Assembly: GCA_049487715.1 (NCBI GenBank)
Contig: CP150547.1
Span: 1,302,001-1,366,000 of the forward strand
Direction: 5' to 3'
DNA: 64,000 nucleotides
DNA from: Pycnococcus provasolii
Taxonomy: Eukaryota > Chlorophyta > Pseudoscourfieldiophyceae > Pseudoscourfieldiales
Shown in pieces: positions 37,362 through 46,237 of this stretch. The number at the start of each line of letters is the position of its first letter. Position 1 is the first letter of the stretch. The notes beneath the pieces are model-generated. The model was not told the DNA's origin, did no database searches, and saw only the letters and a program-made list of their open reading frames with translations. Position numbers and translations under genes: made by a program.

Positions 37362-38552
37362 TTAAAGCCGCGCATCCACCCAACTCGACACATCGAGGTG
37401 TGGACACGCGCTTGCCGCACGCGCAAGACGTGCAACCTGTTCGGCGGTATGTGTGGCAGACAGTGCCACGCGAACGCGCGCTGTGCCCACGGGAACAGTC
37501 GGAGGGCGAATGGGCTTGACATTGCATCGCGCGTCGTTCATAAGGTACGCGGCAGCATCCAAAGCCGCTGCTTCGCCACCGCCACGCGCGCGCAAGGGCA
37601 CAATGTGCGTCGACGGCATGGCGCTCGCATCAGTGTGCAGCGCGCTTCGCAATGACCTCGCGTTGGCATGCAGCCTGCGGCGCAGCTCTTCGCCTTCCTC
37701 ACCCGTTCCGATGCGAACGGCGGTCGATGCCGCGGCGATCACGGGAATCGGAAGCGCGGTCGAGAAGACGAGACCTCGCATCGTTGAGAGCAGATACTGT
37801 TTCATATCGCGCGAGCACGTCACGAATCCTCCATGCGCACCCACCGCCTTGGACAGCGTGCCCACGCAAATATCCGCAAAACCGTGTGGCGCAAGTCCTT
37901 CTCCGCGGGTTCCGTAGCAGAGCGTCGCGTGCGCTTCGTCTGCCACTGCGAAGCTTCGTGCACTCCCAAACGCACCGTGCATCGCGCTTGAAAGTTGGTC
38001 GAATGGCGCAACGTCGCCGTCCATCGAAAAGAGCGTGTCCGTGACGAGGAGTGCACGTGGCTCGTGCGCAGCACGTGCCAACTCGGAGAGGTGTCCTGCA
38101 TCGTTGTGTCGATAAATGGAAACTGGGCAACGAATGCTTGCCAACCTGCACCCGTCGACGATGGATGCGTGGTTAAGTTGGTCAGAAAACAAGTGCACGC
38201 CTCCATCTCTAGCGAGCGCGGCGATTGCGGACGTGTTGGCGGCGAACCCTGAGGGTGTGAGCAAGCACTCCTCCGCGCCCTTGAGGCGTGCGAGCTCAAG
38301 CTCCAAGTCTCTGTGCATGGCGGTGTATCCGCACACAAGCGCACTGCCCCTCGGGCCCATGCCATGGCGCAGGGCAGCGTCGCTTGCTGCACTCCTCACC
38401 TCGTCGTGGCGTGCAAGTCCGAGGTAGTCGTTTGACGAGAACTCCGTTATGTTGAGCTCGTCGTTTTCGTTTACGTGCACGCTCCTGAGCCTCTTCGTGG
38501 CCGACAGCCTCTCGTTGGCGGCGTGCAGCCACTGCGGCCACGCCTTATCCAT
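37362..38552 (-). CDS. bioF: 8-amino-7-oxononanoate synthase (biotin biosynthesis)
   Basis: 396 aa from the ATG complementary to 38550-38552; an alternative ATG twelve codons upstream exists. It belongs to the PLP-dependent alpha-oxoamine synthase family: FSSNDYLGLARHDEV near the N-terminus, GFAANTSAIAAL, DEAHATLCYGTRGEG, and the PLP-lysine loop GTLSKAVGAHGGF. It condenses pimeloyl-CoA (or -ACP) with alanine in the first committed step of biotin synthesis. BioF is favoured over serine palmitoyltransferase and ALA synthase because of the compact length and the missing N-terminal extensions. The protein ends in ARL, a valid type 1 peroxisomal targeting signal; peroxisomal BioF is known in plants and fungi. 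Confidence 0.85.
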   Translation of the reverse strand: MDKAWPQWLHAANERLSATKRLRSVHVNENDELNITEFSSNDYLGLARHDEVRSAASDAALRHGMGPRGSALVCGYTAMHRDLELELARLKGAEECLLTPSGFAANTSAIAALARDGGVHLFSDQLNHASIVDGCRLASIRCPVSIYRHNDAGHLSELARAAHEPRALLVTDTLFSMDGDVAPFDQLSSAMHGAFGSARSFAVADEAHATLCYGTRGEGLAPHGFADICVGTLSKAVGAHGGFVTCSRDMKQYLLSTMRGLVFSTALPIPVIAAASTAVRIGTGEEGEELRRRLHANARSLRSALHTDASAMPSTHIVPLRARGGGEAAALDAAAYLMNDARCNVKPIRPPTVPVGTARVRVALSATHTAEQVARLARAASACPHLDVSSWVDARL

Positions 38553-38763
38553 GACGAAGAACGGATGGGGTGGGCGAACCCCGATCAATCATGGGCCCGC
38601 GGAGAGGGGACCAACCCCCAATAATCTCCTGTCGCTCTAAAAGACGCGTGCCTCGACGGATTCAAACCAACAGTCAGCTGTCAAATACATTATTGTCCGG
38701 TCTTCTCTCTCGTTCTGTGCCCCCCCCCGGCCGTCCTTCACAACAAACACGAAACTTACCGCA

Positions 38764-39726
38764 ATGGAGCAAACACGCGAGCACGCGGGTGCTCGCATGG
38801 CTCCCGCAGAGACGTCAGGGGCGATGTACGAGCGAACGCAAGCCGTGAAGCACGCGCACAGGCCGTTCGTACGCGTTAGCGTGCCGCGTTGTGCCGCACC
38901 CACATCGTGCCGGCTTCGACAACCTCACCACTGGACCGCCTCGCAACCTGCCCTACGCCCAGGAAGTGCGAACTTCGCGGCGAGAATGACGCGCCGAGTC
39001 AGGCGAGCGGAGAGTAGCGAGAACGCCGCAGGACAGCTTAAGGCTGGTGAAAGGTATGCCGCGGCACTCGCTGGTGGTCTGGACAGAGACACGGTGGCCC
39101 TCCGAAGGCTTGTGGAGGATGCGAGATTTGCAGACCCTGGATTCGACGTCGCGGGCAGCGACGCAGCGGAGGCGCTTCGGCCGCTTGGGCCAGCGGTGGA
39201 GCCAAACAGGTACAGACAACATTTTGATTTGTTTTGCGTCTTAGAGTTTGATTTGTTTTCTGCGTTCTTCGTTGCTTCATTGTTTCCCACACACGTCTCT
39301 TTTCTTCTCTTGAGGTGAACCGTCTGACTCACTTTTTTTTTTTTTTGGCAAAACAGGATGGCCATTCTAGACTACCACCTCGGTGTGTGGGAGCAAGAAC
39401 GCGCACGGGCTCGTCTTCAGGTTACGACCGCAAAAGCTCTTGGAGCACTGTATGAGACGCAAGACTTTGCAGACGAGGCTAGCGCAACCGTCTCTCACGC
39501 GCTTAAGCGTCTCGGCGACATGGACCAGATGCACGCCCGCGTTAGTGATGAGGTGGTGGTGATGGGAACCTTGCTTGCGCAGCGCCGCGAGCAGGCTGCG
39601 GTACTGCAGGCTGAGATGCGCGCGCGCAAGCAGAAACTAGCTGAGATGCAGCGACGCAACCGAGAGTTGCGCCACGTGGTTGCGTGCGAGGCTAACCGAT
39701 ACGACTGGAGACCGGCTGTTCTTTAG
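38764..39726 (+). CDS. Coiled-coil protein of unknown function, two exons
   Basis: Exons 38764-39209 and 39357-39726 are joined across a 147-bp GT..AG intron (phase 2, with a long poly-T tract before the acceptor), giving 271 aa. The first 75 residues are basic and low in complexity. Residues about 155-260 form helical, Ala/Arg/Glu/Gln-rich sequence with heptad-like spacing (for example EMRARKQKLAEMQRRNREL), a probable coiled coil. The N-terminal half could encode an organellar presequence, but an internal Met at about residue 75 could also be used. No family was recognised. It is divergent from bioF, with 211 bp between the starts. Confidence 0.6.
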
Positions 39727-39961
39727 TGGTTTCAAATCTGCGTGCTTCGAGGTTGGACTGTGAAATGCGAATTGCGATGGGTTTGTTGGTAAACGCCACT
39801 TTTTCTTTTTCCCATGATATCTCGACCCCAATCGCAGCTTTCCCCAACCCCTAAAGCAAACCCCTAACCAAATTGGGGCACATGTGGACAGCAAGGTCCC
39901 CCATTTCCCACTTCCCAGAGGTGGCAATCACGGCGTTGGTGAGGTGCTGGTTGCCAGAAAA

Positions 39962-40504
39962 ATGAGCGCGCGGTGGCGCTTCCTCATGCTACTCACGCGC
40001 AACGTCCCGAAGAGCGCGGAATTCTATCGCGGAGGACTCGGGCTTACAGTCACGTCGCTAACGGAAACGTGGGCAGAGATTCAAGTGCCAGGGGGCACGA
40101 AGTTGGTCCTTAAGCAAACGGACGCGGAGGCGATGGCAAGCACGGGATACAGTCCGCTCATCACCCTTGACGTCGACGACCTCGACGACGTCGTTCCGAA
40201 CGCATTACAGGTAAACCAATACAAGTGTTTCACTACACGTATTTCACCGCCATATTGTATTAAAGATGGCATCAAAACGAAAATGGAAACAAAGCAAGCA
40301 AAGCCTAACAACAACGTAACCACACACACACGCGCGCGCGCGCGCACACACACGCACACACGCTTACATCAGCACGGTGCCACGCTGGATGGACCGATTC
40401 GCCACGAGCCTAGTGGCAAGGCTGCGGCGTTAAGGTCGCCTTGTGGTCATATGATTGGATTGTTTGAGACGCCAACGCAGCAAGGTGCTGGAGCACAAAA
40501 GTAG
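39962..40504 (+). CDS. Glyoxalase/VOC-superfamily protein
   Basis: Exons 39962-40210 and 40373-40504 are separated by a 162-bp GT..AG intron that stays open in the same frame, so an unspliced reading is also possible. The spliced protein is 126 aa. It opens MSARWRFLMLLTRNVPKSAE and continues FYRGGLGL, the first beta-alpha-beta unit of a vicinal-oxygen-chelate domain, and ends with SPCGHMIGLFETP, the typical last strand with its metal-ligand Glu. Splicing restores continuity from DDVVPNALQ to HGATLDGPI. The substrate cannot be inferred; the VOC superfamily includes glyoxalase I, dioxygenases and resistance proteins. Confidence 0.75.
   Translation: MSARWRFLMLLTRNVPKSAEFYRGGLGLTVTSLTETWAEIQVPGGTKLVLKQTDAEAMASTGYSPLITLDVDDLDDVVPNALQVNQYKCFTTRISPPYCIKDGIKTKMETKQAKPNNNVTTHTRARARTHTHTRLHQHGATLDGPIRHEPSGKAAALRSPCGHMIGLFETPTQQGAGAQK
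40319..40361. repeat. (CA)n(CG)n microsatellite inside an intron
   Basis: An alternating purine-pyrimidine tract (CA, then CG, then CA) ends about 11 bp before the splice acceptor of the VOC gene. Such tracts favour Z-DNA. Confidence 0.7.
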
Positions 40505-40585
40505 TTGCGGTTCAACTGTGCCGTTGTTGTGTTTTTATATTTGTATTGTTTTTTGTTCTATATATTTACCCGTCGTCACCATACG

Positions 40586-41392
40586 TCATGGTAAACACCC
40601 TCCTAATTCAATCATCTCCATCTCGTCCTCTGTCAAGTCTCGCAAAGAAGGTGGCTCGATGAGGTGCGCGCCACCCACTCGAGGCGTGAGAACGGCGGCA
40701 GCGGCAGTGGAAGCAGCATTCGTGCCGCCGTGAAGCGCATCCTGCTCAGCACGTAGCAACGCTGAGATGCGCGTGCCATCTGCCAGCCGGCGTAAGGGAA
40801 AGCGCAACGACGGTTTCCTTTCCCCCTCAACAACGTCAGCAACGGCGGCGTGTGCTGGCGACGATGGAGCCGCCGCGGGTGCTGCTTCTGCTGTACCTGC
40901 GGCGGATGTGTGCGCAGGTGCGGCACCTTCGGGTGCAGCTCCAGGCTCCAGAGACGCGACTTGCTGGCCAACGACAACCGTCTCCCCCTCCGCGACAAGA
41001 ATTTCTGTGATCGTGCCACTTTCCGGCGCACGTACGTCGATTGTCACCTTGTCCGTCTCAATTTGGACGATGATGTCGTCTGCAGCAACCTGCGAGCCAG
41101 CCGGCTTATCAACAGTCGCTATGCTCCCCTCGGTGATGCTGTCACCCATCGCCGGAACTTCTATGCGTGTCGCATAGCCACGTAGCTGCGAATGGCGCGT
41201 TGACCAAGCGAAGGCACGCCGCTGCGGGTGGTTGTCGTGCTGTATCTGCTGGGTTAACGTCTCTGTCCATGACGACGCACTCGCCTTGCCGGCGCCTGCG
41301 GAACTGCACAGCGCACTTCGTGCAGCGTGGAAGAGCGCGCCTCTCGCGGTAAGCGAGGCTGCGACGAGACGTGCCGTGGACGTCGACGACAT
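40586..41392 (-). CDS. Lipoyl domain fused to a KGD4/MRPS36-like tail, mitochondrial
   Basis: 268 aa from the ATG complementary to 41390-41392. Residues 1-70 are Ser/Ala/Arg-rich with almost no acids, a mitochondrial presequence. Residues 77-150 form an E2-type lipoyl domain (EVPAMGDSITEG, lipoyl lysine K115 in ETDKVTID, then SGTITEILVAEG), closest in look to the oxoglutarate dehydrogenase E2. After an Ala/Pro linker there is no PSBD and no acyltransferase domain. Residues 193-212 (KPSLRFPLRRLADG) and 249-266 (SLRDLTEDEMEMIELGG) instead resemble the two conserved ends of KGD4/MRPS36, the small subunit that holds E3 on the eukaryotic oxoglutarate dehydrogenase core. The protein may supply an extra lipoyl arm next to E3. 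The lipoyl call is strong; the KGD4 call is from motif memory. Confidence 0.8.
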   Translation of the reverse strand: MSSTSTARLVAASLTARGALFHAARSALCSSAGAGKASASSWTETLTQQIQHDNHPQRRAFAWSTRHSQLRGYATRIEVPAMGDSITEGSIATVDKPAGSQVAADDIIVQIETDKVTIDVRAPESGTITEILVAEGETVVVGQQVASLEPGAAPEGAAPAHTSAAGTAEAAPAAAPSSPAHAAVADVVEGERKPSLRFPLRRLADGTRISALLRAEQDALHGGTNAASTAAAAVLTPRVGGAHLIEPPSLRDLTEDEMEMIELGGCLP

Positions 41393-41723
41393 GTGAGCGA
41401 ACGTTGTCCGTTGTGTCGGAGCACCAAAAAGCGCAGAGGGGAAAAAAGCCAAAAAAGGGCTCATGCATGCCTTTCCCTTTTGGTGGGGGACGCCTGCTGA
41501 GACGCCTGCCATGTGGACCTGCATTTGGGGGACTTCTTTGGGGGATGCCTTTTTCTAATAAAACCCGAACTCGTCCCCCAAATCTACGGGGATTCTGGGG
41601 ATACCGGTTGTGCTCTGCACCAAGAAAGAGGGCGCCGCCGTCGTCTTTCTCCCCCTCCCCCCCCCCCCGTCCTCTCTCCGGCGCCGCTCCCACTCCAGTT
41701 TCACACGAGAAGCACAGACACCC
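41393..41723. promoter_or_regulatory. Divergent promoter between lipoyl/KGD4 fusion and uS7 genes
   Basis: 331 bp with a C-rich pyrimidine tract just before the ribosomal protein gene (about 41645-41680). Such tracts resemble 5'-TOP-like leaders but here it is only an observation. Confidence 0.4.
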
Positions 41724-42305
41724 ATGTCCGCAACGGAGGTGAAGTTGTTCGGAAAGTGGAGCTACGACGACGTTGAGGTGACGGACATCTCGCTCGTCGA
41801 CTACATCGCAGTCAAGCCGAAAAATGCCACCTTCCTCCCACACACAGCAGGAAGGTACCAGGTGAAGCGCTTTCGAAAGGCACAGTGCCCCATCGTCGAG
41901 CGCCTCACCACCTCGCTCATGATGCACGGCCGCAACAACGGCAAAAAGCTCATGGCGGTTCGCATCGTTGAGCACGCCTTTGAGATCATCCACCTCCTTA
42001 CGGACTCCAACCCCATCCAGATCGCCGTGGATGCCATCATCAACAGCGGACCTCGCGAGGATGCGACGCGCGTCGGAAGCGCGGGCGTCGTGCGCCGACA
42101 GGCGGTGGACGTGTCGCCGCTGCGCCGTGTGAACTTTGCCATCATCCTCTTGACAACGGGTGCTCGCGAGGCGGCTTTCCGCAACATCAAGACGATCTCG
42201 GAGTGCCTTGCGGACGAGCTCATCAACGCAGCCAAGGGAAGCTCTAACTCGTACGCGATCAAGAAGAAGGACGAGATTGAGCGCGTTGCCAAGGCGAACC
42301 GTTAA
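41724..42305 (+). CDS. RPS5: 40S ribosomal protein uS7 (RPS5)
   Basis: 193 aa from the ATG at 41724. The protein is strongly conserved along its length: [74 protein letters not shown], and C-terminus [15 protein letters not shown]. It binds the head of the small subunit at the mRNA exit side. The length is typical for eukaryotic uS7. Confidence 0.95.
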   Translation: MSATEVKLFGKWSYDDVEVTDISLVDYIAVKPKNATFLPHTAGRYQVKRFRKAQCPIVERLTTSLMMHGRNNGKKLMAVRIVEHAFEIIHLLTDSNPIQIAVDAIINSGPREDATRVGSAGVVRRQAVDVSPLRRVNFAIILLTTGAREAAFRNIKTISECLADELINAAKGSSNSYAIKKKDEIERVAKANR

Positions 42306-42418
42306 GCGTAAGCAAGACAACTGTGGTAACAACAAAATTACACACAAAACGAAAAAGAAATGGAAACAAAGGCGTAGTTTACTGCACAAGAAAGAGTTGG
42401 AAAGGGGAATAGGAAAAA

Positions 42419-42443
42419 AAAGGTGAGATATGCTCTCACCTTT
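42419..42443. terminator. Perfect 10-bp hairpin at the stop of the SANT-AP2 gene
   Basis: AAAGGTGAGA and TCTCACCTTT pair around a 5-nt loop between two convergent genes. The arm overlaps the stop codon of the minus-strand gene, whose transcript would read U-runs after the stem. It may act in 3' end formation or mRNA stability; this is inference. Confidence 0.4.
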
Positions 42444-43500
42444 CCATAGAGGCGAGTGCCTCTTCGATTTCGTCGCAGACGGGAACCTGAGACATGCGCT
42501 CAGCCTTGAGCTCTCGCATGTACTGCTCCTTCTCCACGGGGAAGTTCAGTTGTGCGTTGGCGCCTCTAGTCTGCAGAGCACCCTTGTCGTAAGCGCGAGC
42601 CGCCTCGTACGCAGTCTCGTACACGCCAAGCCGGAAAACGCGAGACTGCACGCCCAGCGACGAACGGTACCTGCCAACACCCTCCTCGAACACGCCACGG
42701 TACAACCCTCTTTTGTCTCGTTCCGCACCTCCCGCTGACAACGGCCTTCCCGCGGACGTCGGCGCATGCATCTGTTTCGGGGCTGATATCGGAGGAGGCG
42801 TCGTGTTCGTGACGCCCTCTTCCGGTTCAGGCTTCGTGGACGGTTGTTGCAAGCCCATGCCGCTATTCAGCTTCGAACGACGATCTGTGAGAACCTGCAT
42901 GCCGAAACTCTGGTACTCGCTCGCAGCTCGAGGCCCCATATCCGCAACGCGCGCCTTGATAGCCGCGTGCCAGCGACACTTGACGGCGTTCGGCGTTCTG
43001 CCGAGCACCTCGCCAACGAGGGTATAGTTCTCGTGCTGCCGCCCGTGCTCGCTGTGTATGTACGCGACGACGGCGTCCTCGTCGCTGCTCCACGGCACAC
43101 TCTTCTCGTTTGCGGGCGGCATGGGTGGAGGCGGGGGTGGGTTCCTGCCACCCCCTTCTTGGTACGGCGCGGCGAGTCTCTGCTGTGGCAGTTGCGCCGC
43201 CAACGCCGCCTGCTGCGCCAGTGCGCTGTTCGCAAACTGCGCGGCGGCGCTCGGGTCGTACACGATCGTGTTCAAGTCGATTGTCTGCGCGTCCAGAGAG
43301 AGCTGCTCGCCGACTATGTCCACCGCCACCGAGCCCAGCGTGCGGTTCTTTAGCTTGCGCCGCTTGACGACGACGTGGCAGTCCTCGGGGCAGAACGAGA
43401 GGTCGTTCCACAGCGGGTGGTCGTGGCTGTAAGGCGCCAGTTCGCGCGCCGCGGCAGCCACGTCCTGCGCGGTGAGTCTCTGCTGCACGGGCGGCTCCAT
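42436..43500 (-). CDS. Transcription regulator with SANT/Myb-like and AP2 domains
   Basis: 354 aa from the ATG complementary to 43498-43500. Residues about 136-183 form a SANT/Myb-like domain (PWSSDEDAVVAYIHSEHG, then YTLVGEVLGRTPNAVKCRW), with the helix-turn-helix Trp positions partly replaced. Residues about 266-320 form an AP2/ERF-type domain (LYRGVFEEGVGRYRS, then AYEAARAYDKGALQTRG and LNFP). Two different DNA-binding domains in one protein are uncommon. A conserved-looking N-terminal block (residues 20-80) contains WNDLSFCPEDCHVV and a basic KRRKLKNR that could be a nuclear localisation signal. The gene is divergent from QCR9 across a 212-bp promoter holding telo-box motifs. Confidence 0.75.
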   Translation of the reverse strand: MEPPVQQRLTAQDVAAAARELAPYSHDHPLWNDLSFCPEDCHVVVKRRKLKNRTLGSVAVDIVGEQLSLDAQTIDLNTIVYDPSAAAQFANSALAQQAALAAQLPQQRLAAPYQEGGGRNPPPPPPMPPANEKSVPWSSDEDAVVAYIHSEHGRQHENYTLVGEVLGRTPNAVKCRWHAAIKARVADMGPRAASEYQSFGMQVLTDRRSKLNSGMGLQQPSTKPEPEEGVTNTTPPPISAPKQMHAPTSAGRPLSAGGAERDKRGLYRGVFEEGVGRYRSSLGVQSRVFRLGVYETAYEAARAYDKGALQTRGANAQLNFPVEKEQYMRELKAERMSQVPVCDEIEEALASMER

Positions 43501-43560
43501 GGTAAAAAAAGAAGTTGGGTTTGAAAATGAAAGTGAACCACAACTACAGTACTGGCGACT

Positions 43561-43600
43561 GTTAGGGTTTGGGTGTGGGGAGGAGTAAGTTAGGGTTTGG
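43561..43600. promoter_or_regulatory. Telo-box-like motifs (TTAGGGTTT)
   Basis: Two copies of the TTAGGGTTTG core lie between divergent genes, 61 bp from the SANT-AP2 start and 113 bp from the QCR9 start. The complement, AAACCCTAA, is the plant telo-box. Confidence 0.5.
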
Positions 43601-43712
43601 CAACGAGCGATCCGGCCGCCCCTCGCCACCTCTCGCTCTGTCCCCCTCCCCACCCCCTTTCTTTCCTCCACCGTCTCCGCCCCCCAGCATTTTCGCACTC
43701 AGGTACGGCACC

Positions 43713-43928
43713 ATGGGCGTGGCCAAGGGCGGTTTCCTCGAGAGCGCGTTCAAGGTGATCATGCGGCGCAACAGCGTGTACGTTGGCTTCGTGCTCACGG
43801 GAGCGCTGGTCGGCGAGAAGCTCGTCAGCGGAGGATTCGACGCGCTCTGGGAAAGAAACAACAAGGGCAAGCTCTACAGCCACCTCGAGCCGAAGTGGAC
43901 GGCGCAGCTTGCCGCACAGGAGGACTGA
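43713..43928 (+). CDS. Cytochrome bc1 complex subunit 9 (QCR9/UQCR10)
   Basis: 71 aa from the ATG at 43713. It matches the tiny complex III subunit along its length: basic start, MRRNSVYVGFVLTGALVGE forming the single membrane span, and WERNNKGKLYSHLEPKW at the C-terminus, like the conserved NRGKLW segment of the family. It packs against the Rieske and cytochrome c1 anchors in the mitochondrial inner membrane. Complete and intronless as read. Confidence 0.85.
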   Translation: MGVAKGGFLESAFKVIMRRNSVYVGFVLTGALVGEKLVSGGFDALWERNNKGKLYSHLEPKWTAQLAAQED

Positions 43929-44417
43929 GGTTCTGAGATCAGCGCCGTCACTGGCGACGCACCAAGCTTGGCCTGTAAGTAGCTCAGGCTTAGGCTGCTG
44001 GTTGATGTCAACGACAACGACGTTGGTGTTGTAACTAAAATCAGTGATAATCTTGCTATAAAACAATTGCAACAAAATATTCCCAAACCCAAGGTTCAGC
44101 AAGTGACATGTCTTCTCCTACGAAGACGTCCTTGAAAAAGCGGAAGTAAGCAGTCCTTCCGCCGCGTTTAGCAAAGGCGAAGCGCCACCTCCCTCTTCTG
44201 CTTCTGCGTCGCAGCAAGAACGGCGCGGCGAACCACATGCCCATTCCTACGGGACTACCACAGCCTGCTACCAGCCAGTGCGCTATTCGGGGTTAGGAGG
44301 ATCGGGGAGGCAAATCATTCCCGAGGCGGGATTTTTTTTATGGTCGGGTCCTTGACGCGCTTCAGGTCGCGCCAAAAACGTCACTCCCCACCTCACATAC
44401 ACCACCTCGTAAAAAAA
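43929..44417. other. Intergenic region with no recognised gene
   Basis: A TGTAA at 44030-44034 serves QCR9. The minus strand has a short open frame (44056-44244, 62 codons) that resembles nothing known. Nothing else supportable is present up to the CP12-like start. Confidence 0.4.
44030..44034 (+). terminator. TGTAA polyadenylation signal of QCR9
   Basis: TGTAA lies 101 bp after the QCR9 stop. Confidence 0.35.
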
Positions 44418-45070
44418 ATGGTGACAGCGTCGTGTGCGGCGAGGAGGACGCCGAGTGGCACGCGCACGCACAACGCACGCACGCACAACGCACGACGACG
44501 ACAGCGAAACGTCTCACCACGTGCGTCACAAGGATCAGACAGCGTGCCGGGCATCGTGCCAGTGGACGGCGAGCTGTGGGCTCGTGTGCAAAAGCAGTGC
44601 GAGAAGGATGGCGTCGATTCGCACAAACTTGTCGAGTCACTGCTAAGCAATTGGGTAAAGGAGCGTGACGGCTTTGCAGAGAAAACAGGAACATTTGCGG
44701 CGGCAGGACAACTCGAGAGAATCTTCGGACGAGACGAGATTGCCCAGCTCGAGAGTGCGCTGGCACGTGCAGGCGAAGCTGCAAATGTGCGTGAAAGCAG
44801 TCAAACACACCCTTTTTTACTTACTTTTTCACGTCGACTAACAATTTCCATGCATGCACACACGGACGGAAATAACAGGCGGCAGCACGAGAGAAGGACC
44901 TGGAGACGCTTCAGATGCTCAACGACCGCATCGCCGCGGCGGTGACCGAGGCGCAGAATGTGTGCGCAGCGGAGGAAAACAACGGCAACTGCGCCGTTTT
45001 ATGGGACGAGGTGGACGAGCTGAGCAACGCAAGGAATCGATACGAAAAGAGGCTTGATCAAGGCACGTAG
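44418..45070 (+). CDS. CP12-like protein with only the N-terminal cysteine module
   Basis: Exons 44418-44786 and 44879-45070 are joined across a 92-bp intron (GTGCGT..CAG, phase 0), giving 186 aa. An in-frame ATG exists at 44340, but the ATG at 44418 gives a typical plastid presequence (MVTASCAARRTPSG). Residues 140-180 match the CP12 core: Cys152 and Cys161 eight residues apart, then LWDEVDELSNAR, the counterpart of AWDxVEELSA. CP12 binds PRK and GAPDH in the Calvin cycle through two Cys pairs. Here the protein ends 14 residues after that core, so the C-terminal GAPDH-binding pair is missing. Residues 45-135 form an unrecognised helical domain with no counterpart in ordinary CP12. Confidence 0.7.
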
Positions 45071-45125
45071 AGAGGTCGTGTGTGTTACATGGGACTTTTC
45101 CGTCTTCCGTGAAATGCCGTCCATT

Positions 45126-45991
45126 TCAGTCGCGCTCTGCAATTGCTGTCAGGTGCGCCTCCACCTCGTCATTTCCAAGCACGGTGAACGTCTCGCCGAA
45201 CTTTGATTTTGACACAACAGCCACCTCGACGTCACGCGCCTTGAAGTCTTCGCTCAGCACGCTCTGAAGTGCGCTGATGGCAGCCTGCACCGCGTTGTCG
45301 TAGTCCATCTCTCCGAAAGGTGTTGACTTGTTCTTTTTCTCCAGGTGCGTATTTGCCTCCTGCTCCTTCACACCCGCCGAGGTCGCGTAGTATCCAACAA
45401 AGTAGCCTGCAGGGTCGCACTTGAACACCTGAGGTCCCAGCTCCTCGTCGATGCCCACCATAATCGTTGACACGCCGTATGGACGCATGTACCTGTATTT
45501 TTTGTTTTGGTTTGATTTTTCATTGGTATGGTATGTTGGTTCGTGAGCTAAGCTGCAGTCTTCAGTATGCATGCAACGAAACAAAACAAGGAAAGAAGAA
45601 CATACGCTTGCTGTGTGTACACTTGATTTTGATCTGCAAGCCAGCGTGAGAGCACATCCACAGGGATCTCGTATCCATACGTGAAACGGAACTCCGCAGC
45701 ATGCTCGCGGCACTTCGTCACTACAGCCTTCGCGTCGGCAATCATGCCCGTGACGAGCACACCGAGATGCTTGGCGATGCGAAAGAGGTGCGTGACTGAG
45801 CTCGGGTCGACGAGTTTGTCTGGCACCTTCTTCTGCGTGATGGCGACGACGGTGTCCTTCGCTCGCACTGCTATGCTGGTGAGCCCTGATGACTTGACTG
45901 CCTTGAACGCATACTCCACCTGGTACAGCCGACCTTCAGGGCTGAAGATGGTGATGTGCCGGTCGTAACCGCCTCCACTGCCGCGCGACAT
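45126..45991 (-). CDS. PSMA6: 20S proteasome subunit alpha type-6 (alpha1)
   Basis: Exon 1 45606-45991 and exon 2 45126-45492 are split by a 113-bp intron (phase 2); the spliced protein is 250 aa. It starts [20 protein letters not shown] and continues [12 protein letters not shown], the hallmark N-terminus of PSMA6-type alpha subunits. The join restores [20 protein letters not shown]. The subunit forms part of the gating outer ring of the 20S core. A TGTAA lies 37 bp after the stop (minus strand, 45085-45089). It shares a divergent promoter with the double-CxxC gene at 46238, which includes a GGGGTTAGGTTTG motif at about 46133-46145. Confidence 0.93.
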
Positions 45992-46132
45992 GGTGGTGGT
46001 GCTTGTGAAAACGTCTGTGCGTGCGCGCCGAGGGAAAAAATGGAGTGAAAACGAACGCGCCCAAGAAGGAGTGAAGAGGAGGGAAAAACCTAAAAGCAAT
46101 CGGGGCAAGGGCGGATTAATATGCCCTTGATC

Positions 46133-46145
46133 GGGGTTAGGTTTG
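46133..46145. promoter_or_regulatory. Telo-box-like motif in divergent promoter
   Basis: GGGGTTAGGTTTG lies 142 bp from the PSMA6 start and 93 bp from the start at 46238. Confidence 0.35.
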
Positions 46146-46237
46146 ATCTGGAAGTTTGAGATCAGGCTGTCAGGGGTTGGGGAAGGTGGGGCCTTCCGGG
46201 GGGGAACTCCTCCCTCGCCAGCAGTCGCCGCACAGTC

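Noticed and set aside
44056-44244. 62-codon minus-strand open frame
   Set aside because: No similarity, no promoter motif and located between QCR9 and CP12-like transcripts.
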